Below, piece by piece: positions 51,301 through 64,000 of a DNA stretch of 64,000 bases. This stretch comes from Lineus longissimus. Lineage: Eukaryota; Nemertea; Pilidiophora; Heteronemertea; Lineidae. The stretch is from NCBI RefSeq assembly GCF_910592395.1, contig NC_088309.1, forward strand, positions 27,344,599-27,408,598. The letters are read 5' to 3'. The notes beneath the pieces were generated by a model. It searched no databases and had not been told where the DNA came from. It saw nothing but the letters and a program-made list of their open reading frames with translations. Numbering within the stretch: position 1 is the stretch's first letter; each line of letters begins with the position of its first letter. The translations under genes and the position numbers were made by a program.

Positions 51301-54300
51301 ACAGAAGGCAACTAGGTCTACCTGTTCATGCAAACATGTGAACAAGAGCTGTTGTTGTTTGTGTCTGTTAAGAAACAACACAGACTTCAATATTTCAAGA
51401 AAAAGCCACAACTGAAAACTTCTTGAGCCACAATATGGTCACTGCACATCTATTAAAGGACAAAGAAATAATGGCAGACTATCAACACTCAAACCCACAC
51501 AAGAGCCATCAATTTACTGCTCTTTCTTCCCTGATCAAAATGATAACCTTTCAGGCCTTTTCACCAACCAGGACAGAGTACTGAATCTGACTGAAAGAGC
51601 GCCAAATGGGTGACCTATCAGGATATTCAATAGCTATTTTCAACCCATGAAACGACACCATCATCTATGGAACGTGAATGGACCATTGAGAAAGGTATTG
51701 AAACAGAACAATCAGGATCTCAATGTATCACCGGAGTCCTGTCGATTCATCATCTCATGATTATAACACCATTGAATACCTCGTAGTTGCTGAATGAACA
51801 CGCAAAAAGATATCATGAAAATAGCATGGTGTTAGTATCAGCAGAAAAATATCAGGGTACAATGTGTTTTGTCAACAAATGAGGCAGACTGTCAACATGT
51901 GTGTGTGGGCACATCTCACATGCATTGTCTTTCCTCCCCAGGCTGATTTCCACAAAAACTCCCATCCTCGGTTCTGAAACTCAAAACCCAAGTCATATCG
52001 ATATTAGGCATCGTGTATCTTTAGAGAGAGAACAACTTATATATAAAGAAGCTGGGCAATAATCTGAATCCATACCTATAGGAAGGCAAAAAAGTTTCGA
52101 GAATGCTTTGAAGTCATCCCTGGAGACAACCATGGCATATGATCATCAATAAACTGTTCTGCTGAGGTGCAACACCTGAAACCATGATATTTTGGGAATA
52201 CCTGATCAAGTATCAAACTGCCTGGAATCCTCCGATCCATCCATCAATCCAGCAATGTTTCATTCTCTATCATGTCAATCCATCGTGATTCTGTCAAACA
52301 ACTGCTTCCAAAAATGAGAATATGGCCAGAGAGTAAACCCTACTAATCACATCTACCTGGTTTTGATACACATCCTTCTGAAAGCGAGTCCAGCCTCAGC
52401 CACGAGACACACCTCACACACTGTCAACCACATCAATACAACTCCAGTGCATCCTAATTCCCATCCTTCACCGACATCGAACACAAAAATCCACCATTTG
52501 ATCAAAGGTAAGTCGACAATAAAACAGTGAGTCACATTGTCAGCGTGGAACCAATGCACGGTGTTCAGTACGAGGAGGAATCGCCTCAAGGGAGTGCGGC
52601 TCCGTCTTGTCAACCTGTCAAGTTATCCGTTCTGAAGGCAGATGTTCCGTGATTCCAATCAATACCTCAGCGCCTTTATTGATCAGACCCAGGAATAATT
52701 ATCAAGTGCTCCCAATGACGAGTTATTAGTAATCATTCGTCAAATATTATCATAATCTTCTCCATGAGAGGAGAGCAATATCTGTTTTTCAATAGGGCAG
52801 GTGTGAGAATAGCTGGTGAGAATCAAATCAAATTTGCAGGGGGGAGGGGGGAGTCGTGCACCACTTGAAATATATATGGCGTAGTAATATGGTGATGCAG
52901 AAGACCTTCTCTTTTTGAGGTTTACAAGAAAGGTTGCTTCAATTCTGTCATTTGCACCACACTGCAACCTTTTCACTACAGTATCAACTTTTGAAAAAAA
53001 CTAATGTTAGTTCCAGATCTCTTCTTTATTGCTAAACATCCTCAACAGAAAAATGAAATCCTTGGTTATTGTAAGCCAGTGTATGTATAAAGGATATTGA
53101 TTATTTTTCTTTGAAACACAAGCCTTTTTTCATCGGTGAAATTTCTGAACAGCATATGACATGGCAAGTGTTCTAGCCAAGTTATGTATCCTAGCAATCT
53201 CCAATAGATCACAATTTTCTTTCTGTTTGCTAAACAGGTGTAGTCCCAATCCTTATTGATTGAGGCCCCCACCTAGCATTGATCATCCATCTCATGGAAT
53301 GTGACACAGGGTTGCACTTGCAGGGGGAGGGAGGTGCTGGGGGTTGTATGGTTAGAGTGAAGGTGGTACATTGTGGGTAGCAGCTAGCAGACAGGGCTCA
53401 GAGTTCATGAAGGCAGTGGCTAAGGGCTGTTATAAGGATCATTGGCTAAACACTCAGAGTAGGATGAATTCTAAAAATTCACTCCCTTACTGAAAAATAT
53501 CACTACCAATAACTGAAGAAACCCCTTTATTTGAAAATAGGGGACAACTGATTAAGACTCTCCTGAAAACCCCAGATCTAATCCAGGAGCACTTGGTGTC
53601 TCTGCATGCGTTCCTCCAAGTGGTCAAGACACACCAACATCCACTAAGGAGTTATTTAACGAGTTCTTCACAGATCACACCCGAGATAAAGATGGCTATA
53701 ACATGGACCCTATACGAGTTGATACCAAATCGATGCGGATGGACCATTCCAATCATGTTTAGTATGATTCAAGTGCCACGGAGACATAATTGATGATGGT
53801 CAGTGTGATCAAGACTCTGGAGGAAACATTGACTGCTGTCACTGGGAATGATGGGTTGCCTTTGTGTGATGGAGCACATACAGGGTGTGACAAAATAATA
53901 ATTGACAAAGACACTTCAAGACAACAGGGTCATCTGCTTGTTTTTGCTGGTTATCTTTGTTCCGAGGAGATGAAGCTTGGCAAATTTACCCACAGGCTTA
54001 GAGAATGAGAAATAAAAATTCCTGTCAACGTTGACGCATTCATACTGCATAAATCAACACTGCTTTTGTTTAATAACGCAGCATCGCCAATGGCCAATTT
54101 CGATACACCCTGTATAAAAAGGTTATGGGGAGGCAGGCCTTAGGGGAACGGTTGCCATCTTGATCTGTGGCTTTTTTTTCAGATGAAGAACCTGGCTCAT
54201 CTCGAGGATGATCATAGGGCACTGGACTATTCAGATTGCACGCTTGATTTCTAATGGCGTTAACGATGTAATCTGATCTGATGAGTGATTAGTGAGTGAT

Positions 54301-57300
54301 TGGAATAATCCTAATCCAGAGCCTGACTAGCATTGTCTTGAGCCGATTCGCCCCGATCTCATCACAACAAGGGCACTTAACGGAGATGTCCAGTTGGAGC
54401 TATGACAAGATTAGTGCCTGTGCACTTCTAGACTTCTTAACAAGCATCAACATGCTTTGAGAAAAAACAATGGCTATAGGGACACCCTAATGCTGCCCTT
54501 ACTATTAACTGACTTGTATTAAACTGCTGCCATTACTAACCATCACTACAGAAGTCATTGAGAGCATAATCAAGTGACCATACTTTCTGGAATCAATACG
54601 GAATTACCAACAACAATTGTCCCCAAGTCCTAAGTGAAATCGTTAAAATTCTACATTATCGTGTTGCATAAAAAACCTCCAACACCTATTGAATCTAAAT
54701 GTCAACCATGTCTTATTAAAATCAGAAATGATAGAAATAGATAGATAATTTGTTGAGGTTATATTACTGCCTGTAAGTAACAACATTTGCACTTGAGGAA
54801 GCGAAGCTGTGTTATACGTCATAATCTTTGAGTGGGTTGCGATGAAACCATATCTCATTACTTGATTGAAAAATGTGGTGATTCACACCTCAAAGTTCAA
54901 GCATTTCAATGTTTTGTTTGATTTGGATTTCAATTACCTGCTATCTGAACTCTTCAGCCCTAAGTTTGAGAACCTGCTTTTAAAAGTGTCGAGAAAGATT
55001 TCTTCTCTCATGGAAGACAACTTCAAATACCTCACCTATCAGTCAGCTGTGTGTATGAATCTGTCGATATGGACCAGATCTGAGGTTCAAACCCTAGAAA
55101 GATGTTTTGCTGCTATTCCTGACAGAGAGCATTGTTGGTCACAGATTGATTCATGACAGCACTTTTTCTAGATATTCGATCACACTATCGTTCCTTTCAT
55201 AAAACAGCTGCAGCATCGTCGAGAAAAGACCTGATGACAAAAACACCTCTTGCGGCAACTATCAATACCTTACTTTACTTCGAACAATTAATTGGTCTCA
55301 CAGAAACAAATCAGACATGTTTTTCTTCTCCAATGTGTCACAGATGATCAGGGGCAACATTTTAGACACCGTTTTTCCCCATGTTCAGTCACCTGTAACT
55401 GCTGTATCATTTGTTCGGAGGATGTGGTCGATACACAACTGGCAATGACAGACAGTTCAATTGCCTATACGTGACGAGTGATTGGCAACCATGAGATTGG
55501 CGAGGAACCAATTACGACCAGGTGCACTTGATCTCGCAATTATTTCACAATACTCGCGATCAACCGACAATTGTTTCCTCAGCACAAATCGATGCCTCGA
55601 ATCAATCGGTGCCAATACCACGCAGACTGTTACAAGACATGCAACAAGAAAAGAACCAATACCAGATATCGTACGGACAACGAATAAAAGCCCCCGATCA
55701 AACCCCGTCCCGATCGCATGTCGCAGCAAAGTGTCCGCTTATTAAAACTCAACGTAGGACACCTGATAACCAAATTATAAGGTATCGTTCTCAATTTTCA
55801 GGCACGAGGTGTGTCATTAGGTAATCAATGTTAACTGTCGATAGCAAATGCACAATCACGGCTTGATTTAACTATCTCGATCATGGCAGGTATCAGAAAA
55901 GTGATGTGGAGAATGGAGTCTGTGGCGATACAATGATAGGTTGGTGAACACGGAACAATTCATATCACATCACGGAACTGAGTCACTCAATGTTCAAATG
56001 GCAATTTTTTAAACAATTTATCATCATAAGCAATCAAAGGATTAAGATATTTGATGAAAATGATGACATCAAAAGAAAAGAAAAGAAAGTGAACTGCAAT
56101 CAGCCATACACTAATTCAGCCAATTCAAGGATCAGAAATCCAGAAATGAATACCTTGGTGGATAACAGTAGTCATAGCTAATTGTCTCAATTGTTCAACA
56201 CCATGACAATACAAGTAAGACTGGACATGGTGAATGAACAAGCTTATGGTCACATGACCAGGCTCAACTGGTTTTTGGCAGTTCAAGCATTGATTTGAAC
56301 TGAGTGTGGGCTGGAAAAAAAGGGTTCTTCAAGGACCTTCTTCAATTTCGGATTTTATATCTTATTTTGGATTTATGTTTGAAGTTTGATTAAAGAACAG
56401 CCTGGGGCCATGTTAAGGTAATAGTTTCCCGACTTTAGGAGATATTTTGAAGCAGTTTACTGGAGAAATAGATAATTTTTTTGGCCCTCTGATAATCTCA
56501 CTCTGATTCATCATAACACTTGTTTGAGCCCACTCGTTTCCTAAAGATGAGCACTTGTTTGAGCCCACTCGTTTCCTAAAGATGAGCACTCATGTTGATC
56601 CTAATGTCTAGACCTGAATTGTAACCAATTTCTAGATTGAAGGATGATCAGCTGATCGGCTAGTACCCCCCCCCCCCCCCCCCCCCCCCCGGTAATTTCA
56701 GCTGAGGGTAATGATGTTGAAAGGGTTGCGCTCCTTGTTAATTATTCTCCAAATAACAGACATACATTCAGCGTTTATTCTTGCTGGAACAAGGTAACTT
56801 TGTTTACAATCTTTTCATTTTTGTTTCAGTGGGGGATTCACCCAGGCCGTCCATCTCTGGAGTAAGTTGCATTTCTTAAAATTTTTATCGGCTTGATTGG
56901 AGAATCCCTAACAAATGCTTCAGGGAGAGATTTCGGTTAAGGGTCAGATACAAAGCCTTTCGGTAGTGATGAACTTTTTTGGACTTTCAGGGATTCTGCA
57001 AGAGAGCACATGCCTTTTTAAAAACCACTGCAAAAGCAATGTGGTTTCTTCACAAATCAAGAACTGCTTCTTTCTTTCAGCATCCATCTGTGTTTCTATG
57101 AACTTGACTTGTACTTTTACCTGAAAGGTTGGTCACATTAGGTGAGCTATTAGACGCAATATTCAGGAAAACAGCAACTTGGTGAATGGACAGCCATACA
57201 CCATTATCATGCTGAAAACGTGTCTGCCATTTCCCCTTTTTTATAAGAGAGTTAAAAAATAACAGAAAAAAACCCATAAAGCACCACATTTTCCAATTTT

Positions 57301-60300
57301 TTGCAACTTTACGCTGACGTAGATGATCATTCTTAAAGTCTAAGCTTTCACATAAAAGGATGAACATGCTAGACTGTCAGCCTCTGCAAGGCAAAGGCTA
57401 GATAATGAGAAATAAAGTACATAGGCCTGAATTACATGTAACAACGCAAAAACCATAGAAAATCATTGCATAAGAAACAGACAAACAACATTAGCAAGAA
57501 GAAACTAGAAGAGATGAAAAATACTTTCTAAAGATACTTTCACCCAAAAAGCTCAAGTAATTGAATGAGCACCACCAGATTAGAAAAGTGTCCATATCTA
57601 TTCAATGTTTGCATCACCATTCCATATCGATTGTACATAACCCCCCCCCTCCACCACAACAAAGTCCAACCCCATCAGTACATTATTAAAGCATGATGTT
57701 CTGATAATCAAATATACATAATGTTTCACATCAGCTTCCTACAACCCCGACAGGCAACGATTGTCGTAAAACCCAATTAAAATCAACTCCAACCAATCAT
57801 ATGTTCACTAAAATCAAAGAGGAAGTTGTTGAGTCTCGCTTGTTGACAACTGACTTACCATCATCCCATGCATGCCAGGCCATGGGAATGGATACACCGA
57901 CTTCTCACACATCGGTGGCATGATCGGGAATGGAAACGGCCAGCGCCACTGATAATCCATTTTATCCGAGTATCTCCTAGGAAATGCCAACACTGATGCC
58001 AAGAATGAAGACACGGGCCTGTAGGGCTTGACGTGGATGATGCTAATATACTGAGAGAGGAAGGTAGCTCACTTGCAGCACCGAGTGTAGTCTGTCACGC
58101 TGAATGAACGAACCAGGTTGTCCAAAGACTAAATGCTCCAGGTGAAGAAAACATGATACTAACAAATGCATCGAGGAATATTTGGTTTGATATAATCAGA
58201 AAGGCCAAAGTCGAACAAGTCCGCAACAAGTCATATCAGAAATGTCGCATGGCATTACTCTGAAAGGCCAATTCCTTATAACCAGGCAGGGTCATCCAAT
58301 TCGACAAGTTACACAAAGCGATCAGATTATTTTTTAGCATCAAAGCTGTTTGGGTCGACGTCATTTTTCCTCTGTCTTTGATCTCGGCATCTTGAGGAAT
58401 GAACCATTAGTCCCAAGTTACATTTTTAGCTGAGTCTAGAGCAATATGCTTAATAGTGTGTGCCGTGTGCACGGACCACTTTGAACTGGTGTCAGCCAAG
58501 CTAGATCAATCATTCCCATAGTTGAGATGACATACATCACCTCACAACAACATCCTTTACAAATTAGAAAACTTTTTCGAGAAAAAATGTCATAGACCAG
58601 CTCCCATTCACGGAGCCACGATCAAATATCCAGGCCTCAAAATACTTGATGAACCTTTTCCTGAACTTGCATCCTTTCATATGACATAAACAGTTAAAGT
58701 CAAGAAAACTTGCAATCGTTTAATTTGGGTGAAAAAATATGTTCACCAAAACATCAGTACAGAGGCATCTTGGCAATTTTCACCAGCTCGAAATTGATTA
58801 GAATGACACTATTTACACACTCAAACATATCATGCATGAGTTTATTTATTAGTGGACAAATATTTTGACCGCTTGACATAATTCACTTGTTGGTGACGAG
58901 TAGTTTAATCAGGCTTGATTATGAAGTCATATCATGTATCCTTCAAATATGAACACAAATATTTCCAATACTGCACAGAATAAATTGGAATAAAATTGGT
59001 GTAACCTGTGCTGCAGATTCATAAGCACACATTAACGAAATTTGAATATTGATGAGAATTCTATGTAGATTTTGGCCAAGAATTCTTCCACTGAACACCA
59101 GCTTTTAATACGACATCAGCTTAAATGAAATGTCTAACAATACGAATCGAAACAAATTCATAACGGACCTCTCCTCTTTCAATTTTATCTATTTCCAATA
59201 CCGCCTCAAAATACTTTGAACTAAAAATATCAAAATGAACATTACAAAGTTCCGTACCCAGATTTTTATTGGAAAGAATATCACAAGTTTATAGATATTC
59301 AATCGAAATTCTAAGCTGAAGAGTAGAAGCCAAATATGAAAGGCTAGCCAATATAAGAACATGATTTTCCTTCTGCTGCCCCAAGTAAAACTAGTTCCCC
59401 TCGAGTATCAGGCTTTCGAAAAAAACTCAATTCACTTGAGAAGAATACCTTAATTGGAAAAAAACTGCAACTGTATGACAGGTTGGGATTCCAACAGCTG
59501 TAGACAGTTGGTAATGTCACGTTCAAGTGTGTGAGCCATCGTGGTGTGAGACGTGGATTTCACCCATCCCACATTTTAGGTTCAATTATGGTGCAGAACT
59601 TAGTTATGACCTTGGGCAAGTCATTTCATTGATTTCAGTACTGAAATCTACACGACACTGGGCTTAGCAGGTACATCCTGCCAAAGTCAAAACCTACTGA
59701 AACCTCACAGTGCTAGAAGTACAATGATCATGAAAGTTACAATTGAAATTACAAATGTCACCGTTGACAATGATTACATCAAAGGAGAACAAAAGCGAAC
59801 AATGAGCAGTATCTTTTAATGTTGCATCGGGAAATGATAATTGAGCAAATTAGAGCAAGAATTAATATCTACGTGTATCAATTAGTTTGAAATTACTGAA
59901 AGGCGTTGCAATTAAAACTGACCCTAAATCAAAATACGACATGTTTGAAATGCGAGAAGTAATTTTTTATTCAATGACGAGAATGATTTGACCCACATTC
60001 ATTTCAAATTGCAAGTACTGCCTGATTCATGAAATGAGGAACATCCCAATTAATTAGATCAATTAAAAGGCAATTAGTAATCAATTAGGGTCCTCCACGG
60101 TTATTAAGAATCACCTCTTACACTTAGAGATGACCTTTTGATCTGCGATTGGGGCTATGTAATTGACTCAATAGTTCCAATGGATGCAACTCCAAGCAAA
60201 AACTTCGATTGCACATAGTTACTAGGTGACTGCATAGTCTGAATTTACTAGTAGTTTACTTCCAACAGAGCAGTGAAAGAGTCTCCTGCATTAGTAAGTA

Positions 60301-60361
60301 CTAAGCTCTTACCTCATTGGCCCTCTCAAGGTCCCCCATCACCATCTCCATCTCATCAGAT
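48364..60361 (-). CDS. CUX1: Shared coiled-coil exons of CUX and CASP
   Basis: Five minus-strand exons common to both products: 60313-60361, 50407-50577, 50038-50112, 48778-48884 and 48364-48512. They encode [15 protein letters not shown], a 57-residue coil with [60 protein letters not shown] and [20 protein letters not shown] ending [16 protein letters not shown]. Each block matches the same-order segment of remembered human CUX1/CASP ([41 protein letters not shown]...EVLLLEKNRSLQSEN). The last exon ends in phase 1 and fits both acceptors at 46159 and 27945. The exons before 60361, about 240 residues, are not found up to base 64,000 and must lie beyond it. Confidence 0.92.
50254..50389. repeat. 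Intronic repeat, copy 2
   Basis: Same orientation as the copy at 44 kb, but here the CCAAATATTTTTTTCACTTTT block (50366-50386) comes after the main block rather than before it. Confidence 0.85.
50578..57858 (-). other. Large CUX/CASP intron, proximal part
   Basis: 7.3 kb with no coding exon seen. Notable contents are a CpG-dense block at about 55,470-55,750, a 35-bp tandem duplication at 56517-56590 and a 25-base C run at 56666-56690. Confidence 0.6.
56517..56590. repeat. 35-bp tandem duplication
   Basis: Two perfect copies (56517-56551 and 56552-56586) of a unit starting CACTTGTTTGAGCCCACTCG, followed by the first bases of a third. Confidence 0.9.
57859..57960 (-). CDS. Candidate alternative first coding exon of CUX/CASP
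   Basis: An ATG at 57958-57960 in good context (AAAATGG) opens 34 codons rich in Pro, Trp, Phe and Met (starting [20 protein letters not shown]), then meets a strong donor ATG|GTAAGTCA at 57858. It ends in phase 0, the phase needed to join the shared exon at 50577, which normally follows the exon at 60313. Read this way it would start an N-terminally shortened CUX or CASP under an internal promoter. There is no acceptor-like requirement upstream. I do not recognise the peptide from a family, so this is inferred from frame and splice signal only. Confidence 0.45.
57961..60312 (-). other. Large CUX/CASP intron, distal part
   Basis: 2.35 kb with no coding sequence. If the exon at 57859 is real, its promoter would be here. 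A SINE-like repeat lies at about 59,523-59,700. Confidence 0.5.
59523..59700 (+). repeat. Degenerate SINE with conserved 'CTTGGGCAAGTCA' tail
   Basis: A weak A-box-like word (TGAGCCATCGTGG, from about 59532) and a B-box-like word (GGTTCAATTA, 59579-59588) precede GACCTTGGGCAAGTCA at 59609-59624. That last word is also found in the 3' parts of L2/MIR-type retroelements in vertebrates and of related SINEs. Confidence 0.45.
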
Positions 60362-63300
60362 CTGAAAAGATACAAATTCAAATCATAAGCACCAAACAAA
60401 GAAGACAGGGTTAACAAGATGCCTCATGACCACTGAAAGAAATCACAGCATCAAGTCCAATTGTTGGTAACATCTGAAATATTCAAGACGAACTGGTGTC
60501 CGCCAACAAGTGAAGATACAGCCATGCCCAGTGACAAGACTAGTCCATATTGAAATATACAAATACATACTCAGTCTATTGGAGCTAATGGTATAAATAG
60601 TGATACTTTGTTTATTCTTCCGGTCAAATGAAAGTAGCCATGCCCACTGACAAGATCGGATGTTGTCCATCAGTTTTGAGTCATTCAGGCAATATAGAGA
60701 TGACATTATTCATTGATGGTCTTTTTTATCAGGTCAACGGCATATCGATGATCAAACCAGCACATAATTTATTGCTTGTGGATACCGATAATCAACCTAT
60801 AAAGAAGACATTTCTATCTAGGACACAGGAATTAATCCATAGGCCACACAAGGTATCAATATGGTGATTGAGATGATCGAGCAATTAGATCCCAATTGAA
60901 CGCACATGATCACTTTCAAAGGTCAGACATGTATCTATTTGCCAACAGATCATGGCAATAAAGGCCTGTCGAAAATGCACATTGCAGAAGTGAAGCTGAG
61001 ACGATCATGCCAGCCAGCATTAACATCTTTTGCTTTTGTCATACATATCCACAATCCACATTCCACATTCCATCCCTCTAGACAAAGGAATGTTCTGTAG
61101 GCCTATTATACTACAGTCAACCAACCTTCACCGTATTCAAATTCAGATATCAAGAGGTTCTTTCTTCCCACCAGAGACTTTGTTTGGAGGGAAGACATAT
61201 TTCTGCTGGCATCAACATACTCAAACAGATAAAGCACAGTTTATCATCAACTGATATTTTGATGGGGCCACTTACATCTAGAGATAGGATAATGTATAGA
61301 AAGCTAGTTGACCTAGGCCTAGATGTTTACACTGTTTACCATGATCAGCAGATCAATTCTTCAGGATATTCAAGCCTGTGCTTCATCAACTAGGCTTCAT
61401 CTCATGACAGCCAGGTCTAACAACTATCAATTACTGTTTGATCTCATACTTTATACAAGTAACTGGGCCTGGCAAAAAGGTAGCTATTGCAGAACAGGTG
61501 AACTAATCACCATCAATCACCTCTGATATGCCTATACCTACAGACGGGACTTAATATGTAATAGCTTCTTCACAAGCCAATCAAAACCAAGTGAACCACT
61601 CCTCTGTATTCCGCTAGGCACCAAACTGTCCCCAAACTGGGACCTGTATGACAAAAGTGATAGTCTATCCAATGTGAAATTGCCCAAGTGAGCAGGCCTT
61701 GAAAACAAGGGCAGAAATAAGTCATTCACTCTGTTAGCCACAGAGAACAAAGCCCAGTGAGCTGGCGACACCTTAACTTATCTCTCAACTCAAGAACACT
61801 CGCTGACTCCTGCACAGAAAAGAGAAATTGCCTCAACTCCTCCTCATCCCTTGACCCAATGAATAGCACCGAAAATAATGCACCAACTCAAGAATGAAGT
61901 CAACCACCTACCTGGCAAGAAACACGGCAAAGATGTGTTAACGTACAGAAGATGCAACCTGTTCGTTTCATCGTGGAGCAACTAAAACATTATCAGTCTT
62001 TGTCATTTTATATCTATCACACTTATCAGTTTATTGATCGGGCTAATGCCGCAGATATCGACAATCCTCCATCCCTAACTGCTGGATACCACAACGACTG
62101 GTAAAGAGAACTCATCACAGGGTATCCCAATTATTCATTTCAAGAAACAATTCTTAAAATGGGAAAAAATCCACAGCAGAAGATCATCTGTTCTTGTGCA
62201 TTACCTGAATGCATCTAAAGGTGTGGTCTAGCCACAAATTGTCAAAAAGAACTGGTCCATTATCATTTTCACAAAATCAATGCAATTTCCAATACCTTTC
62301 TCAGTTTCTTATAGTTTTTTCTTTCAATCTGTCATTTTTCACATTGGTGACTTTGAGACACTTATTGGTATTCTACCATTCTAATGTGGTTGGCGAACTT
62401 TTGTGCTAACCAATCAAGTAGTTTAAGAATGTCTGAGTGCAATCTTTTAGTTTTGATGGAAGGAAAAAAGTTGTTACTCGTTAGCTCAATCAATTTTGTT
62501 GATCACTAGTGTTGTCTGAATGACAGAGAAATTTTGCAGGAGAATCAGATAGAGTACTCTTATACTATAATTCAAAGGGAATGTACCAGTAGAAGAGGCT
62601 TCAAGCTTTCACCTGATCGACTGAGTTTCCCTTGAAATTCACTATACGTTTGAAGAGAAAATATCACAACCAAGAATTTTCTTCAACCTTTAAATCCTAA
62701 CAGGATTTTTTCTTGATCTCTTGATGCAAGCACCAGAATATCAAATCAAACACAGATACGAATATTCATCCAGAAAGAAGTGGAGATAAACACAAGATCG
62801 GATAATAAAAGTTATTAATAATTTGAGTGCATCACACTTATTGAGTTTGGTGATTACGTCGCCATCACTTACCCTAGCCTCTCTCATTAACAACCACAAC
62901 ACTCTGGTATAAACTAACACCTAACAGTTTTTCCATTCCTCAAAACGAATCAAAAATACATTTATGCACGAGTTGTGAAGAGTCCTCATTTTTCTGTATA
63001 CAAAATGAAGATTTGATAGATATTCTATAAAGTGACTTGCCTCGATGCAGGACTGGACTTGGACTTACAGGGTCAAGGGTCTGTCGGGATATATTAACAA
63101 ATCATCACCAGAGTACATTGCAATAATGATGCAGATGCAGCCAGGTTGAGGCCACATCATTAACAACAGCTACTCTTCTCACACCTTAATAGTCTGATTG
63201 GTTCAGACTCATGAATATCACAGGTTTATCAGCTTGACAACATCATACATGTCTCCTACCTTCAAGTTATTCGATATGGAATAACTTCACCTCTTTTTCT

Positions 63301-64000
63301 GCTATTGTTCATGCTATTATCAAATTTTGCTTTGCTCCCCTCAAAACCCAGCAACTCCGATTAAAAATTCAGCAAATTTCTCGACCAAACCCACTAATGG
63401 AAAATTTCCCATCCCATCCCAAGTTTTCCCAACTCGATAGCTAGCCGGCCACCATTCTATTAATACGTTGAGAATAATCAATAGATTTTGAGTCAAGTGC
63501 GGGACTTGTTTGACAATGTGACGGGCATACCATACTCAATTGCTCGAAAATCAACACGAAAGTCCATGTTTCAGCTCTCACATAAACATGCCCCACCCCT
63601 CCTCCCTTGAACAAAACTTTCAACTCCCGATCAATAAAAGTTTTTGAACAGCAGCCAATTGTTCTAAACTTAATCACACTTTGCTGAAATAGTAGAATAT
63701 TTGAAAGGATTTCTACGAACGCGGGGTAGGCATCGATTATTCACCTTGTAGCGTGTTCCAAATAGGGGAGGCGTGCGCTGAGTGGGAGAGCCAAGAGAGG
63801 CTGATAAGTGCCTGATATTGATACGTGTACATGACCAAGACATTGATTGCTATCATTTCATATTGAAATTGTTGTGTGTGAATGATACTTCTGGCCGCTA
63901 TTTCATATCCGAGCTAAGAGGGGCATTATCTGACAACTTGCCCGGACTCTTTGTCTGTCTGGAACCACCTGCAATAGAAAGTCGATCCTCTTGAAAAAAT
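60362..64000 (-). other. 5' intron of CUX/CASP to the window edge
   Basis: 3.6 kb searched on both strands for the preceding coiled-coil exon (the KTKYDEETTAK-type segment); none was found. Nothing else is recognised. Confidence 0.5.

Noticed and set aside
56666-56690. 25-base C run (and 15 C at 33135-33149)
   Set aside because: Mononucleotide tracts; length may be an assembly or sequencing artefact and no function is implied.

Overview
The window is genomic DNA from an invertebrate animal. Genes are split by many GT-AG introns of about 0.1-10 kb, intergenic DNA is AT-rich and CpG-poor, and it carries a tandem satellite, DNA transposons and SINE-like repeats. The proteins are clearly bilaterian. 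The species cannot be named from the sequence; a marine deuterostome or lophotrochozoan is my guess.

Layout, left to right. (1) 1-2,048 (+): the last three coding exons of the mitochondrial phosphatase PGAM5. (2) About 3,015-5,560: a tandem satellite of alternating 68- and 72-bp monomers. (3) 5,882-11,686 (-): a complete six-exon ARMC5 gene (armadillo repeats plus BTB). (4) 11,687-12,542: a divergent promoter with an 18-bp inverted repeat and three TCATGTGA (M-box) sites. (5) 12,543-16,858 (+) and 20,304-23,947 (-): two SLC15A4/A3-like proton-coupled transporters in tail-to-tail orientation with identical intron phases at all seven introns. The second is interrupted in its last coding exon by a 1,500-bp inverted-repeat element at 18,855-20,354; the missing 40 codons and the old stop survive beyond the element. 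(6) 25,764 to beyond 64,000 (-): the CUX/CASP locus. Shared coiled-coil exons (48.4-60.4 kb) splice either to homeobox exons (38.7-46.2 kb; four CUT domains plus a CUX homeodomain) or past them to exons for the Golgi membrane protein CASP (25.8-27.9 kb). The 5' end lies off the window. A candidate alternative first exon sits at 57,859-57,960.

The most unusual points are the transposon insertion that truncates transmembrane helix 12 of one transporter but leaves an intact, in-frame 'lost' tail; an extra CUT domain that looks like a duplicated phase 1-1 exon; the candidate internal CUX/CASP start exon; and the palindromic divergent promoter with MiT/TFE-type sites next to a lysosomal transporter gene. 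PGAM5, SLC15A4 and CUX2 also sit together on human 12q24, so the linkage may be ancient.

Exon borders were set by eye from splice consensus, reading-frame continuity and remembered human homologues. No alignment or database search was run.
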